Made by a program: the position numbers and the translations under genes
The notes under the pieces: generated by a model
Databases searched by the model: none
What the model saw: the letters and a program-made list of their open reading frames with translations, nothing else
Told to the model about the DNA's origin: nothing
In this document: piece after piece, positions 18,414 through 30,339 of the stretch
Numbering within the stretch: position 1 is the stretch's first letter
Layout of the letters: the number at the start of each line of letters is the position of its first letter
Assembly (NCBI RefSeq): GCF_963966145.1
Contig: NC_091053.1
Span: 8,866,001 to 8,930,000 of the forward strand
Length of the DNA: 64,000 nucleotides
Source of the DNA: Tenebrio molitor
Taxonomy: Eukaryota > Arthropoda > Insecta > Coleoptera > Tenebrionidae
Direction of reading: 5' to 3'

Positions 18414-20584
18414 TTAATTTAATTAATGCTGAATACGCGTAATTTAGTAATAGTTGCATGTTATTAATCATTGCTATTATAGGTCTTTTTTAATATGCAT
18501 CTAAAACAGCTCTATTTTTGGTACGCCTGGGATCAATTATTATTTCAGGTAACAAAGCGCCCAGATAAAATTTTTCAAATTGTTGTACCATATCTTTGTC
18601 CAAAAGTCATCATCTTTTTAGACTATCCCATTCTTCAAATCTTTTTGTGTAGACGACAAAATAACACTGCTTCCGCTTTGTAATATGTAACTGGCCTTCC
18701 ACTTGATACATATAAACATGATTGTGTAGATTTCAATATATGTAATTCTTTTATCACTCTCGCCTGCATATTCAGTGGGATCGATTGTACAAAAGCCTAT
18801 CTTTTTCGCTTTGATAGCTTCTTCAATTGTTTGATCACTTGCTGGAAACGGATATTTTACTACGATTTTTTGAACATAAAAAACTAAAAATGTCAAGCTT
18901 TTCAACCCGTGTAGGGTTTGTATGGTCGAATGTGAAAATCTAGGGTGCTATCCTAAAATCACTAAATTGGGAGCAAATTTTCCGCTAAAGACAAGCTGGT
19001 TAAAAAAGCTTTCGACCAATGCAATAATAAATACGGGGTGCCATTTGAAAAAAATGAGTTTTTGACATTTTTAGGTTGTAATGTTTAAAACTGTTGTTGA
19101 GTAAACACTCAACAGATGTGACAAACATTCAGGAATCAAATAGCGTCAATCATTTTAATTTATGTGCAATGATTTGGAAGGTACAAATTTTCAAACGGAC
19201 CCCTGCAATTCGAAATTCTGGTCAAAAAAAGCGCCACAGATCAAAAACGACGGCAGATAAGTAAAAACGACCTCTATAGATGTGATTCATAATTTAGCAT
19301 AGAATCCAAAAATGAAATCAAACTCGATACGTTTCATAAAAAAAACATAACTTTAGTGTTTTTATAATATTCGGACACTCTGTATATATACCGCAATATT
19401 TTCCGAATGTGCAGTAGGAGCGTAGCTATCATATAGAAAAAAGGAAAAGTTGAAATCTTTAATAACGAACAAGTTATGGAGCTTTTTCCCAACTCTGTTA
19501 CACGCTGTACCTATATCCAAATTGAAGTTGCAGCACTACAAATCAGATAAACAACGTTTAGAAGCTCACGTATTCACATAGAAAGAAAACTTTCAAACTG
19601 CAAATAACAAGTAAAGGCTTTCTTACATTCATAATGTATTTATATGTACTTGTATTAGAGACCCCCTCTGTAGCTATTCGCTCATCCCCAATAATAATCA
19701 AGAATTTAGCAGAAATGATCTTACTCATTAGTATTAGGTAGGTATGAAGGATGTAAGTAAATAAAATCGGGTGATAATCCTTTTTGGCAAATAAATAATC
19801 GTTTCTGAGAAATAATCCCTAATTACAGATCAAGAAAAAGATTACTATCTAACATGATATTTCAGTCATTTAACTGCTTTCTAATCTATTCATTTAATAT
19901 TATCTGCTTCAAATTTTTGAAATCTATTATTATTATTTAAATTCTTAGCCTGTGATCCGAAAATAATCATTGTCCCATAAGTTTTCATAATTTTACCTGT
20001 ACCTCTACCACTAGACCACTGTCTAGTAGAAACTATGAGATATCTCCAAAACTAAAGAAATAATATTTCTCGCCAAGAATATTTGCATTTTACAATCAAA
20101 CTACCTGGAAGACCGCTCTCAGCGCACTGCACTTTGTGACCGTAAGGAACTCCCGCTGAGAAGGTTCAGCTGTCATGATAGATGCACCATTTACAAAGTA
20201 TGCAACCCAAATTCCTCGAAATTCGAGTTGAGGACCCTTGTAAGTAACCACTTACCTCCCTCGGGAAAATAAGTGACAAAAATTAAACCAAACAAAACAC
20301 TAATATGCCTTATGGTAACGTTCCCTGGATTTCTTCGACAGGGGGAAGGAACATGAAGAGTTTGCAGACTCAGCAACTTCCATTTCTCTTTCAATTTTGT
20401 TCAAATTAATTTTACAAACTTTTGACACGACGCTTTTAATATTGACGTTTTGTGTGATGAAAGCCGTAGCAACCGGCAACAGACATACTAATATTGTATT
20501 CAAATATTTAAAATAAATTCATCAAAAAGAAAGTTTGTGCTTTCAAAATAACTTTGAGAGTGGAAAAAATATTATAAACAATTC
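18414..20584. other. No recognised gene
   Basis: About 2.2 kb of AT-rich sequence. It holds the dispersed repeat at about 19900-19975 (copy of 6717-6793, inverted). The short frames at 18495, 18618, 20191 and 20300 lack convincing protein features. Confidence 0.4.
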
Positions 20585-20683
20585 GGGAGGTAACTAATTT
20601 AACCAGTCTCGGACTCTATTGCTACCCCTCGCTATCGCTCGGGGACAAACCTGTCCTCGACAGGTAAATATTAGTTACCTCCC
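20585..20683. repeat. Foldback with GC-rich apex
   Basis: The arms GGGAGGTAACTAAT and ATTAGTTACCTCCC flank CTACCCCTCGCTATCGCTCGG. Confidence 0.65.
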
Positions 20684-21650
20684 TTAATGTTTAAATAACT
20701 ATTTTTCACTGTTTTTACGCTGAAAATAGTATATTGTAGACCTAGGCGGTAAAGTGACATTTTTCCAGGCTGAAAGAAGAAATGTACAGGCGAGCTTTAC
20801 CGGCAAGGTTTACACGTTACTTTTCTTCCTACACAAACACAACATGACTGCAATAATTTTATACTGAAGCTGGTTATTTACCTCTTGATTTTTCCGGTAG
20901 CAAATTAAGCGAAACGTCGCACAGCGGAGTATTAGACGCTGAAAGTAGATCAAAAGTCGAAAATTTAAAATTTAATTTCATTAAGTTGAACCATATACTG
21001 GGGTAGTAAATAAAGTATGTTGTCATTTGCCAGTTTCAAAAAAAAAAAATGCACGATGGCGGACGCCCAGACGAACCTTATTGTTTCTCAGGGCTGCGTT
21101 CTGACCTGCTACGTTATTGGTTATACCATTGTCAAAGTAGTTCTAACGTGCCTTCAAATAAATTTATATTTAGAGCAACCTATGGAAGTTCAATTGTTTG
21201 CAACATTTTTACAGCGTAGAAAATGACACAAGAATCGTCTGGTCTGACATTTAACGAAATAAAATTAGGTTAGAAAATATTTTTAATTTTTGTAGTGCAT
21301 TCATCTCAGATTATTGAAATTCACATTAATAAATAATCCAAACATTATTCCAATCACAAATTATTTGCTAACTAATGGCTATTCGCCAATATACGGAAGA
21401 TGATGTTTCAGCTTTCGAAATCTTTGTGAGGCATTGCTGCAAATTTTAGTTAATCTTCAGGAGAAAAATACCCCAAATTCGAATGGAAAGTCGAATAAGA
21501 TCGCAAAATTTCAAAAGCACCAAAGTCAAGTAACTGTTAACATAAAGGGAACAAGTAAATGGGATGTTACACGGTTAGTTCATATTCTCCATTCAGTTTC
21601 AGTATTTATATTGAATGAAAACTGAAACTGAACATGGAACTAAACAGACA
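20684..21650. other. No recognised gene
   Basis: Contains short open frames (21017-21226, 21434-21625) without recognisable motifs. They are considered chance. Confidence 0.35.
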
Positions 21651-21819
21651 GTCTGAAAGTACCCACCTTAAGCAAAGCGACAAATAGTCGTATCAATTCA
21701 TTTATTTTTTTAAACCATAAAAGAAAACATAACATTAACATTGCTGTGAACACTAATAAGAATTGTAAATTAAGTATTGCACATAACCTCACACAATAGG
21801 AGATAACAATTTTATACAT

Positions 21820-22590
21820 AATTTAGAGTAAGTGTTGAAAATGTGCACCCTGTTCTTGTAAACAAAACCTAGTCCTTCATCTAATTGCATTAGTTACAGT
21901 GTTATCCTATTTCGTAGTTCTGCCAAATCATTTATGGGTGTTGTGTAAATTGAATTTTTGATGTGTGGCCACAAGAAGAAATCACATGATCTAGGGGGCC
22001 AGTTGTTTGATCTATTACGGCTTATAATTCTGTTGTTATAAAAATGGAGTCAAAATTTCATTTCTGTATCTTGCAGCATTGATATTTCCTAAAAAACATT
22101 GATTATTATTTAATTACTAAAACATTATTACAATTGTTACCTTCAAGAAAGATTGGATCAATAATTCTGTGTTGGCTAATAGCAGCCCAAACGCCTGCTT
22201 TCTGGGGGTACTGGGGTGTTTCAATGAAAAAATGTGGACTTTCTGAACTCCACATTCTTGTATTTTGAGAGTTGACATATCCACTAAGATGGAAGTAGGC
22301 TTCATCAGTGTAAAAGGTTTTATCAAGGTGAACATCTAAAGTATTCAGAAACCATTGTCAATATTCTAATCTTTGGGGGAGATCAACTGGATGTAATTCT
22401 TGAACAGATGTGAGATGGTAGGGAAATAGGTGAAGATCTTTTTTCACAATTGAATGACAGGTACCAACAGACAGACCAAGTTGTTGTGATAAATGCTCAA
22501 TTGAAGTGCCTGGGGCTTCTTCCAGTGCTTGTCTCGCCTCTTCAATCACTTCTGGAGTTCTTGTTCACAAAAATGTCGGAAAACAGTAAA
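21820..22590 (-). pseudogene. Mariner-like transposase, broken
   Basis: Reading the minus strand: a helix-turn-helix part (TSIEHLSQQLGLSVGTCHSI, KKDLHLFPY, LPQRLEY at 22358-22549), then a premature stop. In the same frame it continues with the first catalytic region TFYTDEAYFHLSGYVNSQNT and WAAISQHRIIDPIFLEG (to about 22130). A deletion follows that removes the second Asp region. Last comes NWPPRSCDFFLW and TTPINDLAELRNRIT, with a frameshifted tail resembling the HFxHLL end near 21835. The element has lost at least two DDE residues. Clear terminal repeats were not found. Confidence 0.75.
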
Positions 22591-23013
22591 ACACTGACGC
22601 AGATTTCGTTTTAGTTCTGACAAGAACTGATTTTTTGTTCGCAAGACGAGGAATAAAATCACAAACACAACTCAATTTGAAAACGGGAAAGAGAACGAAT
22701 GTCAAATGTCAAAATTTTAATATGAAATTGGGTCAAAACTTACTATGCAACCTGTGTAACTCCGGAGAATAATTGGTTGCCTACGAAATTATCTACACTG
22801 TTAACAGAATTAAAACGTATTCAACTCTAAATATAGTTATTTTTGAAGGCACGATAGTTGTTTCGCTATTTTTTTTTTTTATAAATTATTAGTTACCTAC
22901 GTTACCTTACCAAATTCCTTAATCCTCCCCTCCTAGCAAGAATTGCTCTAGACCTTCCTCTTGGTTCTTGCTGAACAGTGAATTTGTTCTTTATCAAAAA
23001 AAAAGTTTTTTTT
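22591..23013. other. No recognised gene
   Basis: Spacer between the transposase remnant and the 3.4-kb inverted pair. No coding signal beyond chance frames. Confidence 0.35.
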
Positions 23014-26000
23014 AAAGGAGAACGCACACTTTATATGTAATTCTAAAGACCACTCAAATGGGGATATTTTGATATCAATCGACGCGTCTTGAAATGACGA
23101 ATATTTGATATCATTGCGCCAAATGTGTAACTCGATTAATAAAGCGACAAAATCGATAAAACTTGAAATATTTTCCAACTGATTTCTGTCAGAACACTTC
23201 ATAAAACTGTCATTTGTAATTTATGGGGGATTACGGATTCGGCTATTCCCTTTTAAGGTTGTACTATGGTCAAGAAAAAAATTACCTTACATTCAAAAAA
23301 TCTGAAAAAATTACCAGCGCTTACAAATAATTCAAGTTTAATATAAGATTAATTTAAAAAAAATCTTCCGTCCAGTTTCTTAAAAAAATTAGAAAAACCA
23401 TGTTTTTAACCACATTTTATTTTTTATATTAAAAATGGGATGATAAATTTTAATGAAAATCCAACATCAGGTTACAATAGCTTTTCTGTAGGTGTTCCAT
23501 TTTTTTGAGTGATTTTGAATGTACAGTTTTTGCATAAAAAAATAAAAAAACGACGATTCGAAATCAAGCAAAAATACATTAATTAAAACTAAAAACCCAT
23601 TGTACAGTTTGTAAATACAATGAAAAGAAAATGTAAGTCAAATGATTGGCTGCAATTATGTTTTTTTCCTCAAAAAAAGCATTTTCAGATTATAATTTCA
23701 AAATGCGACACTACTAATGCAACACTGCACAGTAGCGTCCCCATAGCCTGGACGGATATCTCCTCAACTACTACCTCCAATGTCATCAGTGCCATCTGCA
23801 AACTGATAGATAGACAAACAGTTTATTTATTTCAAGAAACTGTAAAATGGATTGGGTTTTTCCCAAAATACGTCCACTGGGTACTATTTATTGCTTTATG
23901 GTCCTTTGAATTCTAAACATTGTCATTGAGGACGAGGACATAATGGGGCCAAAGCAAATTTCTATGAAAGAAGGAATGGCTAACATAAAATCCCAAGGCG
24001 CCTATCAGTTTGGACCCGAGCGATTTTTAAAAGTCTGTAAACAAAAAACACCTGGTTAACAACTGAAAAACCAAGTAAAAAATCACATTTGTCTTTTGTG
24101 AGAAATACTTCTAAAAAAATCAAGGCAACGATTCGCATTACGGTTTATCCTGTGCCAAACCTGATATGCAGGAAAGAGAAGTCAATTTTTTAATTGATAA
24201 ACAAATAAAACTTTTTTTAAATGTGTCTTTTGATGAGCAGAAAATTATTCAAAAAAAAAACCTAAAGACTAATGCGACGATTGGTTCGCAGAAAGAAAAT
24301 GACCAAAAGCTAAAACTCAACAAAAAACTTTTTTTTTTCAAATTCAGGGACCATTATTTGTGACCCAGCGCAAATACTGCGATTTTATAGTTTGGACTTC
24401 AAAAGGAATCAACGTTGAAACTGTTGAAACGATAGTGGTACGAGTAGGTGATCAATTTATGAAAAATATCCTTCCAAAATTAAAACATTTTTATTTTAAA
24501 AGCACTCTTCAATCTTTAGATACCTTCCTCTACCTCGAGTTAGCGGTGCCGGACCCTTCCGGCTACCTGGAAATGTATAAATACCAAATATTTTATGGAG
24601 TGCAGAACTCCAGAGTTTAAAACTTGTATTTAAATAGAGATTCGTTCTCTGTTTATCCGTCACGTGTTCAAAAACGCTTGAAGCACTAGCCCCGAACTGG
24701 TCGACAGCAGACACGAACGTAATATGAAATTACGAGATCCAAATTAATTTTTTCATTATTGAAACTTAAATGTCATCATTTTTTGACGCTTGTAGAAAAA
24801 AATTATAGTTAAAATTTATTTATTTTCAATATACCGGGTGATCAAAAAGGACTGTTTGAGTTGGCAATACAATTAAGAGAATTTTGTTATTCGGCTGTTT
24901 GCAATAGGTACTGCAACCGGATACGTCTTTTGACAGAAATTTGACGTGGAATCAACAGCAACAAAATTGTAGGTTATGTATGTATAAAAATCAATGTACA
25001 AAAAAACAATTCAGCGCAAATTCTCTGCCGTAAATATCGATTTTAAGTGACCCCACTGAAAAACAATTTTACGTTAAAAACTAAATTAAATATTTTGGAG
25101 TAAAATTTGTCATTTTGTCGAAAAAAATGTAAGGCAACAATTTTTTTTATTCATCGTTTAGGTAGTAGGAAGGTCTATCAAAAAGAGAAAAAAAAAAGTG
25201 GAGGTTGTAATTTAAAAAATTTAAGTAAAAATAAAAAAAACAATCACGACGTCGTTGTGCAAAAATACATTACGTCATAAGTAAAATTTTTATGTTATAA
25301 GGTGGCTAATTAAAAAATAAAATTGACTTGTCCGAGCGTTTTGCCTGAAAACATTAAATAACGTTTTTATAAATTTTGTTCCTTGGTTTATCACCACACT
25401 GTATATGAAAAAATTTGCCGGGGAGTAAACGAGGAATTAAACAGAAAAATGAAAGTTTTTGGAGTTGCACGTTAAAGAAAGATCTACAAATCAAAATTTA
25501 TCATTGGAATTCTCAGAACGACTATTTTACTTTAGATAAAAGACTACCTAATTGTTGTTAAAAATACATTCACATTCGTCTAAATAATATTTTTTATTTT
25601 CTGTTTAATTTATCTTTTTTTTTTAATAATAGTAGTAGGGCTTAGGTTGTATTAAAAATCTTTAAATTGGTGAAGAAAAAAATTCCTATATCAAAATATA
25701 ATTTAGATTTCTCTGGAGCGAGTGTAAGTGGGCCAACTGAAGCTGGACGGGGCTCGTATACCTGTTAACAGGATTATACCCACAGTAAAAATATAAATTA
25801 TACCCATAGCTTCGGGCGGAAAGGAGGTGAAGGGAAGTGGTCGAGTTTGAATCCACCTACCGGTCAATAGACATAACAACAATTGTGCTTGGACATCAAC
25901 CCTTCTTATTTCTATAAGGAAATTGAAATCTGTAAAGGGAAGGATAGAAGGTTGGTGTGTTGCCTATACGCCAACTATCAGAGTGTGAAACTTCAGAGCC

Positions 26001-26374
26001 ATCTTGCGTTGGTGAAACGTAATATTTTTAGGCATTGTACAACCTTAAAGGCATTGTACTGGTTCAGTGTCATCTTTGCAATTATACATCGTACTGTGAA
26101 CCCTCTTAAGAAATCAGTTGCCCCCGTAAATAACTATTTTTATTTATGGAGTCCCAAAACTAACCCGAGAAGGGTATCTATAGCTCTCTTTCCCACTCAT
26201 ATAAAGTAAATGGAAGTTTTTGATTTTCAATTATAGATTGCGGCTTTATTTATAGAGTTAGCGTTTTGGCGCAATGGTATCAAATATTTGTCATTTCAAG
26301 ACGCGTCGATTGGTATCAAAATATCCCCATTTGAGTGGTCTTTAGAATTACATATAAAGTGTGCGTTCTCCTTT
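23014..26374. mobile_element. 3.36-kb unit bounded by about 115-bp terminal inverted repeats, class unknown
   Basis: The left end AAAGGAGAACGCACACTTTA (23014) runs about 115 bp to TTGCGCCAAA. The right end 26262-26374 is the reverse complement with only a few changes, ending GCGTTCTCCTTT. The interior has no transposase I recognise. Small frames at 23620-23916, 24166-24363, 24360-24620 and 25883-26209 show no family motifs. A nested mariner-type end (TATACCGGGTGATCAAAAAG) lies at 24832. It could be a decayed DNA transposon or two MITEs facing each other. Confidence 0.6.
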
Positions 26375-26538
26375 CCATTATACATATTATTATTATTATT
26401 AAACATTATTTTAAATAAATATGGAACAAATACGGCGACAACTTTGAGCATTTAAAAAAAATACCAACGAATCTGCCGTACCAGTTGAAATTGTTACGAG
26501 CCGCCACTGGTTTTAACGTATCTAGTAGTGAAAAAAAT

Positions 26539-26640
26539 AGTATATAAACCACGGTGAAGAAGTCCCTTATAGCCTTTGCGCTCTAATCTTGGCGCTCTGG
26601 CTATAATCATGAACTTCTTCACCTCGGTGTATAATATACT
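26539..26640. repeat. Foldback with GC-rich apex
   Basis: The left arm AGTATATAAACCACGGTGAA and the right arm to TATAATATACT enclose GCCTTTGCGCTCTAATCTTG. Confidence 0.6.
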
Positions 26641-27087
26641 ATTAGGTTATGTTTTCCTTTTTAATCATTGAACTAAAAATGTTTTGAAGACTTGAAAAGA
26701 AATCCAGCAACTAAAAGAACTGGAGCAAATTAATCAAGTTAATAAAAAAATTAAAAAAAAAACAGAGAAATTGGAAACAGGTAAAAACTAAACAATAACC
26801 AAAATTGAAAATCGTTTCCCATATCTACCTGTCTGAGTCAGATTCTGCTAAGGATATATTGGGTGGAACATCTCTAATACCCACATAGTTAACCAATCAG
26901 CTTTAATTAGGTTTCATTTTCACAATGCAAAATGCTGTTTCTCCACAGTTGGGTTAAAATCAGAAACGTTTTTTGTTGAAGGTATGGCTTTATAATACAT
27001 ATAATAATTTGTTATGGCCCTCTTCTCTCCGCCACCATAGTTCGATTCGAATTTTACATTTTGACCTTTTTACAAAATATAGGCACT
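26641..27087. other. No recognised gene
   Basis: AT-rich spacer between elements. Confidence 0.35.
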
Positions 27088-27089
27088 TA

Positions 27090-27764
27090 CAGCTGGTTGC
27101 AAAAAAATCGGGAAATGTCAAATCAAAATGACGTTTTTTCAATTTTTTTGATGCTAAACCTCTAAGAACTAGATAGGTACGTAACTATGTACATTCTACA
27201 CCACTCGATAGCCTAGGGGCTGCAGCGACTTTCGCAATTTCGACGGCAAAGACGAAACGATTAAGATTCATTCACGTTCACCATTCGTGAGCCGATATAG
27301 GCACACCAAAATTTTTGTGTTAATCTATTATTGACTAATCTGTCACTGGTGACATGACAAGAAAGGCAAAAATAAAAAATGAGGTTAGTTGACCATAAAG
27401 CCAGTCAAAGGAATAATAAATAAGTCGTTCAAAGTTTTTTGTCCGCCATAGTAACAGATTCAGAAGAAAACTTTAAAGAACTTAAATTCACCAAGCAGAC
27501 CTTGTAGGAATAAAAGCAGAATAACAACAATAGAAATAACGAAGAACAGTACCTAGTACCAACGAAGGTACTATAAATACAATTATTTTTATCTTACAGG
27601 TGCAGTTTTTGAGCTACCTTAGACCATTGTTTTCGGTGACAGAAGTTAAATTTTAATCACAAGTGAGATAAAGTACTCACTAGTGAGTTAATTTGACAGT
27701 TGCCATTTAACTTGACATAAATTACTCACAAGTTTTCATTTCCCGATTTTTTTGAAACCAGCTG
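27090..27764. mobile_element. Mariner-type element, CAGCTGGTTGC ends, TA target duplication
   Basis: The left end TA|CAGCTGGTTGCAAAAAAATC and right end GATTTTTTTGAAACCAGCTG|TA are inverted. 675 bp. It is a larger member of the family at 9401-9636. No transposase was found in the interior. Confidence 0.78.
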
Positions 27765-28440
27765 TAAATAATTTTGCCATTTATTTGGCAATGTCAATTT
27801 AAACCCTCTACGATTTAAACAAATGATTAGTTTGAAAAATCAAAAAATCATAGATACTTTGCTTGATTGCAGGATCCGATTAGAGATTTGTCAAAAATGA
27901 CAGTAATCGTAATTATAACCTCTTCAAAATACACATAACCTGAATTATTGTCTGTGACATTGCATTTACAGTAGAGAAAAATTGTATCCTATTACACCAC
28001 AAAAGTTACTAAAATCACTAGATTTTGTTGCGCATTTTGAAAATGGATGGAGTTTACGAATAAAATTGACAGTAACATTTGCCTGTTTGATTTAAGTAAT
28101 TGATTCTTTGATATGTTTTTGTTCGTTATAAAATTTAATTTTTCCAAATTTATTATTTTTTTTCTCAAAAATTTCCTTATGTAAGATAACACAATTTTTA
28201 TATTGCCATTTAGACAGTTAAAAGGGCTATCAGAATCAAGAAAAAAAATAGGGGGTTTCCATTAAAAAAAAACTATCGATGACGTCATAACTCGAAAACA
28301 AATGACTGCTTGGAATTTTCTTTGGTAATAAAACATGTATTTTTATAAACTAAATTTGACCTTTGCAAAGATTTTTTTGAAAAAAATTTTGTTTAATTTT
28401 TAAGGAATTTATTCCATACTTTTGCCGCTCACTGTATAAA
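27765..28440. other. No recognised gene
   Basis: AT-rich. The right end TTTTGCCGCTCACTGTA (about 28418-28434) resembles a mariner-type terminus also present near 12627. Confidence 0.35.
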
Positions 28441-28480
28441 CACTGACAAATATATTGACAATTCAATGGTCTGATTTACA
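28441..28480. repeat. Empty-site paralogue of the 34.4-kb MITE insertion
   Basis: CACTGACAAATATATTGACA followed by ATTCAATGGTCTGATTTACA. The same sequence at 34341 is split by the MITE 34369-34930. Confidence 0.7.
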
Positions 28481-28522
28481 TAGATTAAATTTTAAGTGTC
28501 CCAGTTTTATTTGTCCACCGTA

Positions 28523-30171
28523 CTATCGCGGCCACGGAATTTTGGCCGTCACTTTCATGTCAATTAAAAAAAAAATGGATGTAGTCCATGCTTTATTGTC
28601 ATTATGATTGACTTTTGGAATTGACATCTAAAAATTTGTCACTGTCATACTTCATTCAAATAGTTGCGAACATGGCACCAATACCCTATTTTAATAAAGT
28701 GCAGATAAATAATATTCCTGTTCCAAGATGGTCTATCACATTCTAAAATTTCGGAACGTTTGGGTATAGGAAGAAGCACGATAAGTGCAATTATTAAAAA
28801 ATGGAGGCAAGATCAAACAGTGGAACGACGTCCAGGTTCCGGGGGACGTCGAATTTCTATACGTAATCAAGACGAACAACTTTTAACTGTGATACGAAAC
28901 AGTCCTTTTACTACTGCTACTGCAGCAGTGAATATTAGTAATTTCCCGGGCTCCGTCAAAACCTCACGTCGTCGTCTGAGGAATACTGAACTTCGAAACC
29001 ACGCAGCTGCTAGGTTGTGTTCTCAGACGAAAAGGTCTTCCAGTCGTCGCACAATGGTCGTCTTAGGGTGTATAGACCACGAAACAGCCGATATGATGAA
29101 CGCTACGTTGAACCGACCGAACGATTCGGTCGCTTTTCTGTTAACGTATGGGGGTGGATTTCTGCTGTTAGTCCTGGGGTAATGCTCCATGTGGAAGAGC
29201 GGTTGAACTCTGTCGTTTATATTAGGATCCCGGAAAATGTGATGCGCCCTTCAGTGACTAGGGTTTATCCCAATCAAAACTTTATCTTTCAGCAGGACAA
29301 CTGCTCCGTGCATACGTCTCATAGGGTAGCAACATGGTTCCAGGATCAAAATATAAACGTCCTCGCTTGGCCCAGTCGTAGTCCAGATGTGAACCCGATA
29401 GAGAATATGTAGGGTTTTCTGGTAAGGCATTTGCAAAAACAGAGACAAATTTATCGTAATAGACAGGAACTCCTTACTGCGATCACTGATGCATGGCACG
29501 CGTTACCTCAGGACTACATCAGAAATCTATGCCTTTCCATGCCCAATAAATAGACTAAGAAAAGTTTTAGACGCAAATGGGGCAGTTACAAAATACTAGT
29601 TTCTTTGCATGTTTCTAATACCTACCTATTTATTGTGTTTTTATTTTATTTTTATATTTATCATCCCTACCTATTTACGCTTTCTTTCTCTTTGTCAACA
29701 TTAGGTTAATAAAATATCATTGTTTGATCATCACTTAAAGTAACTTTACAAGATATCGCATTATGTGCAGGAAGGCATGTTTGTGCTTATTTAATGAAAA
29801 GCGTTATGCAGCACATGCGCACCTGCGTTAGGGTGCACAGATCTCACCGAGAGTACCGAGACTACAGAGAGCTAAGCACAGAACACATAAGATGTGTTCT
29901 GTGGAGCTAAGATTCAAGAAAATCCAAGAAAGTCTTGTCTTGAATCCGAGAGGAATGAATCTTTTTGCCTTATTCCTGCATATACATGTATAATATGTGT
30001 GTGCCTGACTTGTTGCAGGCAATGAGGAAGCGCGTTTTCATGCAAGTCAGTCAGCGTCAAAATGACAAGTCTTGAAATAGCAGAAAGTGAGGTTAGGAAT
30101 ACGTAAGGGCCGCTTTACATCTCATGTCAATGGAATGACAAGTGACGGCCAAAATTCCGTGGCCGCAATTG
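28523..30171 (+). mobile_element. Tc1-like transposon, 1.65 kb, complete ends
   Basis: Flanked by TA at 28521-28522 and 30172-30173. Both ends carry GCGGCCACGGAATTTTGGCC followed by GTCACTT in inverted orientation. The interior encodes a decayed transposase on the plus strand. About 570 bp follow the transposase, with small frames at 29828-30022 that look accidental. Confidence 0.88.
28672..29553 (+). pseudogene. Tc1-family transposase, DD34E type, inactivated
   Basis: Starts MAPIPYFNKVQIN, then shifts frame into DGLSHSKISERLGIGRSTIS (helix-turn-helix) and KKWRQDQTVERRPGSGGRR (GRPR-like hook). A second shift near 29020 leads to the catalytic part: VFSDEKVFQ (first Asp), QQDNCSVHTSHR (second Asp), SRSPDVNPIEN (third, Glu). 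Directly after IENM the conserved Trp codon is TAG, a premature stop. The last 47 residues continue in frame to the natural end SMPNK. At least two frameshifts and one nonsense change make it non-functional. Confidence 0.88.
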
Positions 30172-30261
30172 TACGTCTAGCGCATATTTTAAGAATTAAG
30201 CAATTAATGTACCTACTTATTCAATATTACGCAATATTGATACAGTTATTTCGCGCAGCAG

Positions 30262-30267
30262 TATAAA
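30262..30267 (+). promoter_or_regulatory. TATAAA box upstream of the eIF6-like gene
   Basis: TATAAA lies 73 bp before the ATG at 30340. A DPE-like GGTTCG follows near 30320. The position is plausible but unproven. Confidence 0.35.
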
Positions 30268-30339
30268 GTACATCCCAGCGTCATAAGAATTTTATTGTAA
30301 CTAAACCGTGAAAGTGTTCGGTTCGTGTTCGTGTGCGAT

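Noticed and set aside
23620..24620. Three plus-strand frames that might be a transposase
   Set aside because: No DDE, zinc-finger or helix-turn-helix pattern could be found. Kept only as interior of the 3.4-kb unit.
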